Positions 54,950-64,000 are shown, counted from the stretch's first letter. The stretch is DNA of 64,000 nt from Arthrobacter sp. U41 (GCF_007679325.1 NZ_VEGI01000002.1:310001-374000), one strand, 5' to 3'. The notes: generated by a model from the sequence alone, not told the origin. Numbers and translations are program-made.

Positions 54950-56632
54950 GTGGCTCATATTGACGTTTCCAACATCGATTACTTCCTCTCCGACGGCACC
55001 CAGCTGCTCAACGGCGTGACGTTCAAGGTCCCGGACGGGACCAAAACCGCACTCATCGGGCCCAACGGAACCGGCAAGACGACACTGTTCCGGATCATTT
55101 CCGGCGACCTCGTCGCGGACGAAGGTGTGATCGGACGCTCCGGCAATATGGGCATCATGCGGCAGTTCGTCGGCCAGGTCCGGGACGAATCGACCGTCCG
55201 CGACCTGCTGGTCTCCGCCGCCCCGCCCGCTCTGGCAGCTGCCGCCCGCGCCGTTGATGAAGCCGAACTGGCAATGATGGAGCACGACGACGAGCCCACC
55301 CAGATGAACTATGCCCAGGCGATCGTGGACTGGGGCGACGCCGGCGGGTACGACGTTGAAACGGTCTGGGACGAGGTCTGCATGGCCGCCCTCGGCCTGC
55401 CCTTCGACCGCGCGCAGCACCGCCCGGCGTCGAGCCTTTCCGGCGGCGAGCAGAAGCGCCTGGTGCTCGAGGCGCTGTTCGCCGGCCCCGACGAGCTCCT
55501 GCTCCTCGATGAGCCGGACAACTACCTTGACGTGCCGGGCAAACGCTGGCTCGAGGCCAAGCTGAACGAGTCGAAGAAGACCGTATTCTTCATCAGCCAC
55601 GACCGCGAGCTGCTCAATAACGCCGCGGGCCGCATTGTCACCCTCGAGCCCGGCATCAACGGGGCCGGCGCGTGGATCCACGGCGGCGGCTTTGGCTCCT
55701 ACGTGGACGCCCGCGCGGACCGGAACGCCCGCTTCGAGGAGCTCCGCAAGCGCTGGGACGAGGAGCACGTGAAGCTCAAGGAACTCGTCAACATGTACAA
55801 GAACAAGGCCGCGTTCCGCTCCGACATGGCCAACCGGTACCACGCCGCGCAGACGCGCCTGGCTAAGTTCCTCGAAGCCGGGCCGCCCGAGGCGCTGCCG
55901 ATCGAGCAGAACGTGCAAATGCGGCTCAAGGGCGGCCGGACCGCCAAACGTGCCGTCGTCGCCGAAAAACTGGAGCTCACCGGGCTGATGAAGCCGTTCT
56001 CCACCGAGGTCTGGTTCGGCGACCGCGTCGGGGTGCTCGGCTCCAACGGCTCCGGCAAGAGCCACTTCCTGCGCCTGCTCGCCACCGGCGGCACCGACCC
56101 CGAACGGGAGCACCTGCCGGTGTCCGACGTCGACATCGCGGAGGTCCCGCACGAGGGCACCGTGAAACTCGGCGCCCGGATCCGGCCCGGCTTCTTCGCG
56201 CAGACCCATGTGCGGCCCGACCTGCTGGGCAAGACCCTGCTGGAAATCCTGCACCGGGGGGACGAGCACCGTTCGGGGCTGGGCCGCGAGGCGGCGGCCG
56301 GCGCCCTGGACGGCTACGGCCTGGCCGCGCAGTCGGAGCAGAAGTACGAATCCCTCTCCGGCGGGCAGCAGGCGCGGTTCCAGATCCTGCTCCTGCAGCT
56401 CTCCGGCGCCACCCTGCTGCTGCTCGACGAGCCCACGGACAACCTGGACCTGCACTCGGCTGAAGCGCTGGAACGGGCCATCGACCACTTCGAGGGCACC
56501 GTCCTGGCCGTCACGCACGACCGCTGGTTCGCCCGGACCTTCGACCGGTTCCTGGTCTTCGGCTCCGACGGCAGGGTCTACGAATCTGCCGAGCCCGTCT
56601 GGGACGAGAAGCGCGTGGAACGCGCCCGCTAA
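54950..56632 (+). CDS. ABC-F family ATPase
   Basis: The 560-residue protein starts at GTG 54950 and has two ABC domains without membrane segments: Walker A GPNGTGKTT and GSNGSGKSH, signatures SLSGGEQKRL and SLSGGQQARF, and Walker B in LLLLDEPDNYLD and LLLLDEPTDNLD. The linker (DEEHVKLKELVNMYKNKAAF, about residues 270-290) is the ABC-F P-site-tRNA interaction region. ABC-F proteins act on the ribosome, some conferring antibiotic resistance; class and target are undecided. Confidence 0.93.
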   Translation: MAHIDVSNIDYFLSDGTQLLNGVTFKVPDGTKTALIGPNGTGKTTLFRIISGDLVADEGVIGRSGNMGIMRQFVGQVRDESTVRDLLVSAAPPALAAAARAVDEAELAMMEHDDEPTQMNYAQAIVDWGDAGGYDVETVWDEVCMAALGLPFDRAQHRPASSLSGGEQKRLVLEALFAGPDELLLLDEPDNYLDVPGKRWLEAKLNESKKTVFFISHDRELLNNAAGRIVTLEPGINGAGAWIHGGGFGSYVDARADRNARFEELRKRWDEEHVKLKELVNMYKNKAAFRSDMANRYHAAQTRLAKFLEAGPPEALPIEQNVQMRLKGGRTAKRAVVAEKLELTGLMKPFSTEVWFGDRVGVLGSNGSGKSHFLRLLATGGTDPEREHLPVSDVDIAEVPHEGTVKLGARIRPGFFAQTHVRPDLLGKTLLEILHRGDEHRSGLGREAAAGALDGYGLAAQSEQKYESLSGGQQARFQILLLQLSGATLLLLDEPTDNLDLHSAEALERAIDHFEGTVLAVTHDRWFARTFDRFLVFGSDGRVYESAEPVWDEKRVERAR

Positions 56633-56657
56633 CCCACAGCAACGCGGGTGGGCCCGG

Positions 56658-57350
56658 CTATTCCGGCAGCAGCCCGGACGGCTGCTCGGCCTCCGGGCCG
56701 CCGGTTCCTCCCATGGCGGCGACCAGACGTTCCCGGGCGCGCCCCAGGTGTTCGTCGAGCAGTTCGGCTGCGGCCTCGCCCTGGCCGGCCTCGATCAGTT
56801 CCAGGATTTTCTGGTGTTCGGCCCGGATCAACGCGGTGTCCAGGAGGTGCAGGGACTGCACGCGGACCATGCAGAGCCGCACCTCACCGACGAGCGAGCG
56901 GTACATCCTGCTGATGCGTTCATTGCCCACGGCGTCGATCAGGCTGGTGTGGAACCGCATGTCCGGTTCGACGACGTCGAGCGGAGCGCCGGTCTGCACC
57001 GCCGCGATGTCGCGGTTTGCCTGCACCGCTGCTGCGGGGACGTCCCTCGTATGTGCGAGCCGACGGAGCACTTCGCTTTCAAGGTAAGCACGGGCCAGGT
57101 AGATGTCCCGCACCGAGTCCGGGCCGAGTTCGACCACCCGGGCGGTCTTGTGGGTCCCCCGGTCCAGCAGCCCCTCGGACACAAGCTTTTCGATGGAGGC
57201 TTTCGCCGTTGGCCGGGCCACGTCGTAAGAGGAGGCGACCTCGGACTCTGTGAGGGCGTCCCCGGAACCAAGTTCACCGGCGAAGATCCGGTTCCGCAGG
57301 TCCGACGCGACCGCGTCCACGATCGAGACTGCTGTAATTCGGCCGGCCAC
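56658..57350 (-). CDS. GntR-family regulator, FadR subgroup, probable lactate regulator
   Basis: I take GTG 57350, which has AAGGGAG upstream (230 residues); an ATG at 57413 would add 21 residues. The winged helix has LRNRIFAGELGSGDALTESE and ARPTAKASIEKLVSEGLLDR. The FCD ligand domain follows, with candidate metal-binding residues in DMRFHTSLI and EHQKILELI. It is divergent from the lactate permease and probably represses it in the absence of lactate, as LldR does in corynebacteria. Two matching half-sites flank the permease promoter. Confidence 0.88.
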   Translation of the reverse strand: MAGRITAVSIVDAVASDLRNRIFAGELGSGDALTESEVASSYDVARPTAKASIEKLVSEGLLDRGTHKTARVVELGPDSVRDIYLARAYLESEVLRRLAHTRDVPAAAVQANRDIAAVQTGAPLDVVEPDMRFHTSLIDAVGNERISRMYRSLVGEVRLCMVRVQSLHLLDTALIRAEHQKILELIEAGQGEAAAELLDEHLGRARERLVAAMGGTGGPEAEQPSGLLPE

Positions 57351-57394
57351 CGGAACTCCCTTACCGCCTAGCGTTTCCTGATTAACTTCCCATC

Positions 57395-57448
57395 TTGCCA
57401 GACAAGACAACAATTACGCCTTGACGATCATGTGTACTTGTAAGACAA
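57395..57448 (+). promoter_or_regulatory. Candidate lactate permease promoter and operator pair
   Basis: TTGACG at 57421-57426 and GACAAT at 57444-57449 are 17 bases apart. Two 11-base copies of a similar site (TTGCCAGACAA at 57395-57405 and TTGTAAGACAA at 57438-57448) lie 43 bases apart and match at 9 of 11 positions; the second overlaps the -10, as for a repressor site of the neighbouring GntR protein. Confidence 0.55.
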
Positions 57449-57495
57449 TCGAAGGGCGCCACGGAGTTGTGACGCCTAACACAATCTGGAGACAC

Positions 57496-59232
57496 ATGTT
57501 TCAGCAGATCCTCGACCCCATTGCCGGGTCCCTAGTGATTTCAGCCCTCTGCGCAGCGCTTCCCCTCGTCCTGCTGTTCGTCCTTTTGGGCGTTTTCAAG
57601 GTCAAGGCCCCCGTGGCCGCCCTCGCCAGCCTGGCTCTCTCGCTGGTCCTGGCCGTCGCCGGATGGCAGATGCCGGTGAACCAGGCTTTGAGCGCCACCG
57701 CGGCCGGCATCTTCTACGGACTGTTCCCGATCCTGTGGATCCTGGTCAACGCGTTGTGGATCTACCGGCTCACTGTGGCCACCCCGTGGTTTGAGGTGCT
57801 GGGACGGACCATCCGCTCCATCTCGAACGACCTGAGAATCCTGTCCATCCTGATCGCCTTCTGCTTCGGCGCGCTGCTGGAGTCCCTGGCCGGCTTTGGC
57901 GCACCGGTGGCGATCTCCGCCGCGATGCTGATGGCTGCCGGCATGAAACCGCTGAAGTCCGCCGTGGTCTCGCTGCTGGCCAACACCGCACCCGTGGCTT
58001 TCGGGGCGATGGCGGCGCCGATCATCGCCCTGAACGGTGTCACGGGCCTGCCGCTGCATGATCTCTCCTCCATGGCGGGACGCCAGACGCCCTTCATCGC
58101 CCTGATCGTGCCCCTGCTCCTGGTGTTCATCGTCGACGGGCGGCGCGGTGTGAAGCAGACCTGGCCCGTGGCCTTGGTGGCAGGTGTCGCCTTCGGCGCG
58201 GCCCAGTTTGTCACGTCCAACTACTTCGCTGTGGAACTCACTGACGTTGTCGCCGCCGTCGTCACGGTGGCTGCCGTGCTGCTGATGCTGAAGGTCTGGC
58301 AGCCGAAGGAAACCGTGGGGATGGAAGGCGCCGTCGAGGGCGCTCCGGAAGCGGAGCACGCCGCCGTCGCAGTTGCGGCCGTCTCCCGTGGCACCGGGTC
58401 CGACGCCGGAGCCACCGCCGGCACCGCCGCAGGATCCGACGCCGGACGCGCCGCGGGGACCACGGTGCCCACCGACAACTCCCGGCCCGAGCCCCGGCAG
58501 ATCTGGATGGCGATCGCCCCCTACCTGATCATCATTGCGGTGTTCTCCGTGGCCCAGCTTCCGTTCGTCAAGACCTGGCTGGGCCAGGTCGGCAGCGTGA
58601 CGTTCGCCTGGCCCGGCCTGGACATCACCGATTCGGCCGGCAAGCCGGTCGCGGCCACCAAGTTCAAGCTCGACCACCTCAAGGCGACCGGCACCCTGCT
58701 GCTGTTCTCCGGGCTGCTCACCATGGTGCTGTACAAGGTCAGCGCTTCGCAGGGCCTGCGGATCTACCGGGACACCCTGGTCCAGCTGCGCTGGACGATC
58801 GTCACCGTCACCGCCGTCCTGGGCCTGTCCTTCGTGATGAACCTCTCCGGCCAGACCACCACCCTGGGCTTCGCCCTCGCCTCCGCAGGCGGCTTCTTCG
58901 CCATCCTCTCGCCGCTGATCGGATGGATCGGTGTTGCCCTGACCGGCTCCGACACGTCCTCCAACTCCCTGTTCGGCCAGATGCAGGCCACGGCAGCGGA
59001 GCAGACCGGCCTGTCGCCGGTCCTGATGGCCGCCTCGAACTCCTCTGCCGGCGTGATGGGCAAGATGCTGTCGCTGCAGAACCTCGCCGTTGCCGCCGCC
59101 GCCGTCGGCCTGGACGGTGCGGAGGGGACGCTGTTCCGTAAGCTGATCGGCTGGAGCCTGGGCCTGCTGGCGCTCATCACCGTGCTGATCTACCTGCAGT
59201 CCACCCCCGTACTGGGCTGGATGGTTCCCTGA
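57496..59232 (+). CDS. lctP: L-lactate permease
   Basis: The 578-residue protein is taken from ATG 57496 with CTGGAGA upstream. About 13 membrane segments are visible, with the family core FCFGALLESLAGFGAPVAISAAML and LANTAPVAFGAMAAPI. The C-terminal part has TGSDTSSNSLFGQMQ and SNSSAGVMGKMLSLQN, conserved in LctP/LldP. A Gly/Ala/Asp-rich cytoplasmic loop (about 285-325) is longer than in E. coli LldP. It imports lactate (or glycolate) and its stop overlaps the ATG of the dehydrogenase. Confidence 0.94.
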   Translation: MFQQILDPIAGSLVISALCAALPLVLLFVLLGVFKVKAPVAALASLALSLVLAVAGWQMPVNQALSATAAGIFYGLFPILWILVNALWIYRLTVATPWFEVLGRTIRSISNDLRILSILIAFCFGALLESLAGFGAPVAISAAMLMAAGMKPLKSAVVSLLANTAPVAFGAMAAPIIALNGVTGLPLHDLSSMAGRQTPFIALIVPLLLVFIVDGRRGVKQTWPVALVAGVAFGAAQFVTSNYFAVELTDVVAAVVTVAAVLLMLKVWQPKETVGMEGAVEGAPEAEHAAVAVAAVSRGTGSDAGATAGTAAGSDAGRAAGTTVPTDNSRPEPRQIWMAIAPYLIIIAVFSVAQLPFVKTWLGQVGSVTFAWPGLDITDSAGKPVAATKFKLDHLKATGTLLLFSGLLTMVLYKVSASQGLRIYRDTLVQLRWTIVTVTAVLGLSFVMNLSGQTTTLGFALASAGGFFAILSPLIGWIGVALTGSDTSSNSLFGQMQATAAEQTGLSPVLMAASNSSAGVMGKMLSLQNLAVAAAAVGLDGAEGTLFRKLIGWSLGLLALITVLIYLQSTPVLGWMVP

Positions 59233-62057
59233 TGGCTCCCCTGGACCTGGCAGCCCTCCGCTCGGCGGTGCACGAGCCCGCGCAGGTGAAGACCCGGGCC
59301 ATCGACCTGCATGCGAACGCCCATGATGCCTCGCATTTCCTGCTGATCCCGCAGGCCGTCGTCACGGCCGGGAACGCCGCGGAGGTCGGCGGACTGCTGC
59401 GCGCCAGCGCCGCCCAGGGAGTCCCGCTGACCTTCCGCTCCGGCGGGACCAGTCTGAGCGGTCAGGCGGTCACCGACGGCGTGCTGGTGGACGTCCGCCG
59501 CAACTTCAGGGATATCGAGGTGCTCGACGACGGCGCACGGGTCCGCGTCCAGCCCGGCGTCACCGTGCGGGCGCTTAACGCGAGACTTACCCGCTACGGC
59601 CGGAAGTTCGGCCCCGATCCGGCGAGCGAGGCTGCGTGCACGATCGGCGGCGTCGTTGCCAACAACTCCTCCGGCATGAACTGCGGCACCGTGGACAACA
59701 CCTACCGCACCCTGGAGTCGCTCACCGTGGTCCTGCCCTCCGGGACAGTCATCGACACCGGGGCGGCGGACGCCGACCAGAAGCTCCGCGCCCTCGAGCC
59801 GGAGCTCTACGAAGGACTGGCCCGGCTGGCCGAGCGGGTCCGGACCAACGCGGACTCCGCGGACAGGATCCGGCAGCAGTTTTCCATGAAGAACACCATG
59901 GGTTACGGGCTGAACGCCCTCCTGGACTTCCGGACCCCGGTGGACATCATGGCCCACCTGATCGTCGGCAGCGAAGGCACGCTGGGCTTCGTGGCCGAGG
60001 CAGTATTCCGCACCATCCCGCGGCTCCAGCACGCGGCAGCAGGCCTGCTGGTGTTCCCCGACCTGGAGGCCGCCAACGCGGCCCTGCCCGCCCTCGTCGG
60101 AACCGGAGCCGCCACGATTGAGCTGATGGATGCCCTGTCGCTGAAGGTGGGCCAGACACTCAAGGGAACGCCCGCCGTCGTGCAGGACCTGACGGTCCGG
60201 GACCACGCCGCCCTGCTGGTGGAATACTCCGCCGCCAGCGCCGGGCACCTGGCGGAACTCCAGGGCCACGGCGAGGGGATCCTCCCGGACCTGGGGCTGT
60301 CCGCCCCGGCCCGGTTCACCGGCGACGCCCGGGAACGGGGCCAGCTCTGGCAGCTGCGCAAGGGCCTCTATGCCTCCGTGGCCGGGGCAAGGCCCCAAGG
60401 CACCACCGCGCTGCTGGAAGACATCGTGGTGCCGGTGCCGGTGCTGGGCCGCACCTGCCGGGAACTGATCCGGCTCTTCGACAAATACAACTACAGCAAC
60501 AGCGTGATCTTCGGCCATGCCAAGGACGGCAACGTCCACTTCATGCTCACCGACGGCTTCGCCACCGAGGCCGAGCTGGACCGCTACAGCGCCTTCACGG
60601 AAGACATGGTGGACCTCGTCCTGGCCGAGGGGGGATCCTTGAAGGCCGAGCACGGGACCGGGCGCGTCATGGCCCCCTACGTCCGCCGGCAGTACGGCGA
60701 TGAGCTCTACGACGTCATGCGCAGCATCAAGCGGCTCTTCGACCCGGCCGCAATGCTCAACCCGGGTGTCCTGATGGACGAGGACCCGCTCGCGCACCTG
60801 CGGCACATCAAGACGGCGCCGCCTGTGGCCGAGGAAGTGGACCGGTGCGTCTCCTGCGGCTACTGCGAGCCGGTGTGCCCCAGCAAGGACATCACCCTCA
60901 CGCCGCGGCAGCGGATCGTCACGCTGCGCGCCATCGAATCGGCCAGGCTGGCCGGGGACACGGCGCTGGTCAGGGAACTGGAAAAGGACTACGAATACGA
61001 GTCCGTGGACACCTGCGCCGTGGACGGGATGTGCCAGACCGCCTGCCCGGTGGACATCAACACCGGATCGCTCGTGAAGCGCCTGCGCAAGGCCGACGCC
61101 GGTCCGGTCGCCAACGGGGCGTGGAAGGCGGCCGCCAGGCACTGGGAAGGCGTCACCCGGGGCGCTTCGCTGGCGCTGACGGTGGTCGACAAGCTCCCGG
61201 CAGCCGTCATCGCCCCGCCCAACAAGGCCGCGCGCGCAGTGCTCGGAGCAGACACCGTGCCGCTGTATTCCGCCGAGCTGCCCGGCGGCGGTTCCGTGCG
61301 GAAGCGTCCGACGCCGGCGGGCGCGGTTGACGCTGTCTATTTCCCGGCCTGCGTCGGCACCATGTTCGGACCTGCCGGGGCAGGTCAGGGCGCCGGGGGA
61401 CACGGCGTCCAGTACAGCTTCGAACAGCTCTGCGCCCGGGCCGGGCTCACGCTCCTGGTCCCGGATGGCATCGACGGCCTGTGCTGCGGCACCCCCTGGT
61501 CCTCCAAGGGCATGGCCGCCGGCCAGGACACGATGCGGGAGAAGACCCTGGCCGCCCTCCGGGAGGCAACCCGGGACGGCGAGCTTCCGATCGTCTGCGA
61601 CGCGTCCTCCTGCACCGAGGGCCTGCGCCAGGCCGTCGAGTCGGACGCGCCCGCGGCCGGGCAGCGTGCCCTGCGCATGGTGGACGCCGTGGACTTCGCT
61701 GCCGAACGGATCCTGCCCCGGCTCCCCGCCCACGCGAAGCTGGAGTCGCTGGCCCTCCACCCCACCTGCTCCTCCACCCGGCTGGGCCTCAATGACGCCC
61801 TCGATGCCGTCGCCGGGGCCGTGGCCGACCGGGTCGAGGTCCCGGAAAACTGGGGCTGCTGCGCGTTCGCGGGCGACCGGGGCATGCTGCACCCGGAACT
61901 GACGGCGTCGGCCACGGCGAAACAGGCCGCGGAAGTGGCGGACATGGGCGCTGCCGCACACGCCTCGTGCAACCGGACGTGCGAACTGGGCATGACGCGG
62001 GCCACGGGCGCCCAGTACCGCCACGTGCTGGAGCTGCTGGAGGAAGTCACCCGGTAG
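59232..62057 (+). CDS. FAD- and Fe-S-containing lactate (2-hydroxyacid) dehydrogenase
   Basis: The 941-residue fusion enzyme starts at ATG 59232 overlapping the permease stop (TGATG). The N-terminal PCMH FAD-binding domain has FRSGGTSLSGQAV and IGGVVANNSSGMNCG; FAD oxidase C-domain follows with EHGTGRVMAPYV. A two-cluster ferredoxin domain has CVSCGYCEPVCP near residue 539 and CAVDGMCQTACP near 595, and CCG-type cysteines lie in GLCCGTPW (about 749) and WGCCAFAGDRG (about 874). It is like Dld-II of Shewanella, oxidising D-lactate with electrons passed to the respiratory chain; glycolate oxidation is an alternative. Confidence 0.92.
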   Translation: MAPLDLAALRSAVHEPAQVKTRAIDLHANAHDASHFLLIPQAVVTAGNAAEVGGLLRASAAQGVPLTFRSGGTSLSGQAVTDGVLVDVRRNFRDIEVLDDGARVRVQPGVTVRALNARLTRYGRKFGPDPASEAACTIGGVVANNSSGMNCGTVDNTYRTLESLTVVLPSGTVIDTGAADADQKLRALEPELYEGLARLAERVRTNADSADRIRQQFSMKNTMGYGLNALLDFRTPVDIMAHLIVGSEGTLGFVAEAVFRTIPRLQHAAAGLLVFPDLEAANAALPALVGTGAATIELMDALSLKVGQTLKGTPAVVQDLTVRDHAALLVEYSAASAGHLAELQGHGEGILPDLGLSAPARFTGDARERGQLWQLRKGLYASVAGARPQGTTALLEDIVVPVPVLGRTCRELIRLFDKYNYSNSVIFGHAKDGNVHFMLTDGFATEAELDRYSAFTEDMVDLVLAEGGSLKAEHGTGRVMAPYVRRQYGDELYDVMRSIKRLFDPAAMLNPGVLMDEDPLAHLRHIKTAPPVAEEVDRCVSCGYCEPVCPSKDITLTPRQRIVTLRAIESARLAGDTALVRELEKDYEYESVDTCAVDGMCQTACPVDINTGSLVKRLRKADAGPVANGAWKAAARHWEGVTRGASLALTVVDKLPAAVIAPPNKAARAVLGADTVPLYSAELPGGGSVRKRPTPAGAVDAVYFPACVGTMFGPAGAGQGAGGHGVQYSFEQLCARAGLTLLVPDGIDGLCCGTPWSSKGMAAGQDTMREKTLAALREATRDGELPIVCDASSCTEGLRQAVESDAPAAGQRALRMVDAVDFAAERILPRLPAHAKLESLALHPTCSSTRLGLNDALDAVAGAVADRVEVPENWGCCAFAGDRGMLHPELTASATAKQAAEVADMGAAAHASCNRTCELGMTRATGAQYRHVLELLEEVTR

Positions 62058-62061
62058 ACAG

Positions 62062-62097
62062 GACGCTCCCTCACGTCCTGCAACGTGAGGGAGCGTC
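62062..62097 (+). terminator. Terminator of the lactate operon
   Basis: A perfect 15-bp stem (GACGCTCCCTCACGT/ACGTGAGGGAGCGTC) with a six-base loop begins five bases after the dehydrogenase stop; no T-run follows, as often in high-GC genomes. Confidence 0.85.
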
Positions 62098-62171
62098 GGG
62101 CTGGCGGCCGACGTCGGACGTCTCTTCGACGGCGGCGTCAGACCTTCCGCAGCCCACGTTTACGCAACAAA

Positions 62172-62185
62172 TGATTAAATGATCA
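62172..62185 (+). promoter_or_regulatory. Possible DeoR-type operator
   Basis: TGATTAAATGATCA has TGAT/ATCA arms with a 6-base centre in an AT-rich patch 20 bases upstream of the DeoR-family start, the expected place for autoregulation. Confidence 0.4.
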
Positions 62186-62205
62186 CGCTGCCTTAGCATT
62201 TGTAC

Positions 62206-62979
62206 ATGAACACTGACGAGCGGCACCGCCGCATCGGCGAGCTGCTGCGGCACCGGGAGCACGTGAGCGTCGACGAGCTGATGGCCGAATGTGGCGCCTC
62301 GGGTGCCACAATCCGGCGCGACCTGGACGTGCTGGAGGTCCACGGGGTTCTCCGCCGGGTCCACGGCGGCGCCCGGAGCCTCGTGCTGCGCGGGGAAAAC
62401 CCCGAATACGGCCAGCGCGAACTCGAGGACCACGCCGCCAAGGTACGGATTGGAGCCGGCGTCGCCGTCTTGCTGAAGGACCGCAGCCACGTCTGGCTGG
62501 ACAGCGGCACCACGGCCACCGAAGTGGCCCGGCAGCTGCAGCAGCGGGAAATGACCCTGATGCCGATGTCGTTGCAGGCGGTCAATGCCGTGGCCGACGG
62601 CGGGCCGGGGGCCGGCCGGCGCCCCGACCTGCTGTTGCCCGGCGGACGCCTCGTCCCCGGCGAGCTGTCCTTCCGCGGGCCCATGACGGAGGCCAATATC
62701 CGCTCGCTGCGGTTCGACACGGCCGTTGTGACGCCCTGCGCGTTGAATCTCCAGGACGGGCTGCTGGCCCACGACCTCGAGGACGCCGCGGTAAAACGCG
62801 CCGGGGTGGAATCCGCGGGCAGGGTGATCGTCGCCTGCTCCGGAACCAAATGGAACGCCAGCGCCATGGCGGTCGTCGCATCCCTCGATGCGGTGGACGT
62901 CCTGGTCACGGACAGGCAACTGAGTCCCGAAGAACTTGCCCGGCTCACCCAACACTCGGTGGAAGTAGTGATCGTATGA
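62206..62979 (+). CDS. DeoR/GlpR-family transcriptional regulator
   Basis: The 257-residue protein starts at ATG 62206 (a TTG two codons earlier is possible). The DeoR winged helix covers about residues 5-60, with VSVDELMAECGASGATIRRDL and VLRRVHGGA. The DeoRC sensor domain has VWLDSGTTATEVAR, the phosphosugar-binding loop, and VIVACSGTKWNASAMAVVA. The co-encoded transporter suggests sugar regulation. Its TGA overlaps the ATG of the transporter. Confidence 0.92.
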   Translation: MNTDERHRRIGELLRHREHVSVDELMAECGASGATIRRDLDVLEVHGVLRRVHGGARSLVLRGENPEYGQRELEDHAAKVRIGAGVAVLLKDRSHVWLDSGTTATEVARQLQQREMTLMPMSLQAVNAVADGGPGAGRRPDLLLPGGRLVPGELSFRGPMTEANIRSLRFDTAVVTPCALNLQDGLLAHDLEDAAVKRAGVESAGRVIVACSGTKWNASAMAVVASLDAVDVLVTDRQLSPEELARLTQHSVEVVIV

Positions 62980-64000
62980 CCAAGACGGCAACCCGTCCGC
63001 AGCTCAACGCCGCCGCCGCGGCGACCTTCCTCATTTTCGGGATCAACGGCCTGGTGTTCGCCAGTTGGGCGGCCCGGATCCCCGCTGTGACGGACATCCT
63101 GCATATTTCCTCGGGGCAGATGGGAACCCTGCTGCTGTGTGTCGCGGCGGGCTCCCTGATCGCCCTGCCCACCGCCGGCCACGTTGTGGGCCGCATCGGC
63201 ACGGCAAATGCCGTCCGTGCCGCGGGCCTTGTGGCCGCCGCGGCCGGCGTCGGAGTGGCCCTGGCGCTACTGGCGGAGTCTGTCCCGGGAACCGCCGTCG
63301 CACTGTTCTTCTTCGGCATGGGCATCGGGCTCTGGGACGTCTCCCAGAACATCGAAGGCGCCGACGTCGAACACCAACTCGGGCGCACCATCATGCCGCA
63401 GTTCCATGCCGCCTTTAGTGGCGGCGCGTTCCTGGGCGCGCTGATCGGAGCGGGGCTCGCGGGGCTCGGGATCGGGCTCCCGGCACACCTGCTGGTGATC
63501 GCCGCCCTCGTCGCCGCGCTGACGCTATTTGCGCCGCGCTACTTCCTGCCGCACACTCCGGCGCCCGCGCCCGCCGCCGGTGAAACGCGGGAACCCAAGG
63601 GCCGCTCGGCCTGGCGGGACGGACGAACCCTGCTGATCGGTGTGGTGGTGCTGGGCGCGACGCTCACCGAGGGCGCCGGCAACGACTGGATCGCCAAAGC
63701 CGCCGTGGACGGCCTGGACGCCTCGGAGTCCACCGGTGCCCTGCTGTTCGCCGCTTTTGTCCTGGCCATGACAGCCGTGCGCTTTTTCGGCGGCCGCGCG
63801 ATCGACGCCTACGGCCGGGTGATTGTGTTGCGCGCCAGCATGGCCGCCGCCGCCGCAGGGCTGGGACTGTTCGTGGTGGCAGGCAACCTCTGGCTGGCCA
63901 CCGCCGGCGCGGTGCTCTGGGGAGCGGGAGCCGCCCTTGCGTTCCCGATGGGTATGTCCGCCGCGGCCGACGATCCAAAGTACGCTGCCGCCCGCGTGTC
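62976..64000 (+). CDS. MFS transporter, partial (right edge)
   Basis: The gene begins at ATG 62976, overlapping the DeoR stop by four bases, and runs off the window with about 341 codons visible. Membrane segments include FLIFGINGLVFASWAARIP, TLLLCVAAGSLIALPTAG and LGLFVVAGNLWLATAGAVL; GRIGTANAVRAAG after helix 2 has the MFS loop signature. The sequence resembles the fucose-permease/YbjJ group (QFHAAFSGGAFLGALIG). A sugar substrate is likely from the paired DeoR regulator, but is unproven. Confidence 0.88.
   Translation, partial: MTKTATRPQLNAAAAATFLIFGINGLVFASWAARIPAVTDILHISSGQMGTLLLCVAAGSLIALPTAGHVVGRIGTANAVRAAGLVAAAAGVGVALALLAESVPGTAVALFFFGMGIGLWDVSQNIEGADVEHQLGRTIMPQFHAAFSGGAFLGALIGAGLAGLGIGLPAHLLVIAALVAALTLFAPRYFLPHTPAPAPAAGETREPKGRSAWRDGRTLLIGVVVLGATLTEGAGNDWIAKAAVDGLDASESTGALLFAAFVLAMTAVRFFGGRAIDAYGRVIVLRASMAAAAAGLGLFVVAGNLWLATAGAVLWGAGAALAFPMGMSAAADDPKYAAARV

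Noticed and set aside
57421..57495. Upstream start for the lactate permease at 57421.
   Set aside because: The added 25 residues overlap the likely promoter and operator; ATG 57496 has a ribosome site and a normal first membrane helix.

Overview
The window is about 64 kb of a high-GC Gram-positive chromosome, centred on the replication origin of an Arthrobacter-like actinobacterium (Micrococcaceae). The evidence is gene order: gyrA-gyrB-dciA-recF-gnd-dnaN-dnaA read leftward from about 25.5 kb, rpmH-rnpA-yidD-yidC-jag-rsmG-parA-parB read rightward, and the actinobacterial pbpA-pknA-pknB / trpG-sortase / crgA block lies to the left. GTG starts are common and neighbouring genes often overlap by 4 bases. 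The genus is an inference from synteny, since no 16S gene is present.

Left part (1-13.6 kb): the end of a cell-division transpeptidase, two PASTA-type Ser/Thr kinases, a glutamine amidotransferase, an unlisted 55-residue membrane protein, a class E sortase and the septation protein CrgA. Then come a divergent 3-methyladenine DNA glycosylase I, a 1.2-kb gene-free stretch crowded with DnaA boxes, rhomboid protease, cyclophilin, an 11-residue-repeat membrane protein, a glycosyltransferase, an EamA transporter, a cupin, and tRNA-Ala and tRNA-Ile flanking a tiny DLW-39-like protein.

Origin core (13.7-31.7 kb): DUF3566 protein, DNA gyrase, the helicase loader DciA, RecF, 6-phosphogluconate dehydrogenase, the sliding clamp and DnaA. 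DnaA-box-bearing intergenic regions lie on both sides of dnaA. The rightward cluster makes ribosomal protein L34, the RNase P protein, the membrane insertion machinery, an RNA-binding protein, a 16S rRNA methyltransferase and the ParAB segregation proteins.

Centromere (31.7-36.5 kb): nearly 5 kb with no convincing gene, carrying nine exact parS palindromes (a tenth is inside parA), a 20-bp tandem repeat and two exact DnaA boxes. One parS forms the core of a 28-bp palindrome just after parB that may also act as its terminator.

Right part (36.6-64 kb): thioredoxin and its reductase, an N-lobe-only pseudokinase with a discoidin-like tail, MurJ, a Nudix hydrolase and CCA-adding enzyme (divergent), a histidine phosphatase, and a 1-kb leader-like region with two small ORFs that have strong ribosome-binding sites. 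These are followed by a GT87-type mannosyltransferase-like protein overlapping an FAD oxidoreductase, an ABC exporter divergent from a NarL-type two-component pair, a lipoprotein penicillin-binding protein, an ABC-F protein, a lactate-utilisation module (FadR-type regulator, permease, FAD/Fe-S dehydrogenase), and a DeoR regulator with the start of an MFS transporter.

The most notable signals are the DnaA-box cluster between convergent genes at 6.88-7.68 kb, with more exact boxes than the dnaA-dnaN region, the gene-free parS field, the small-ORF leader region at 44.8-45.6 kb, and several structurally reduced proteins.
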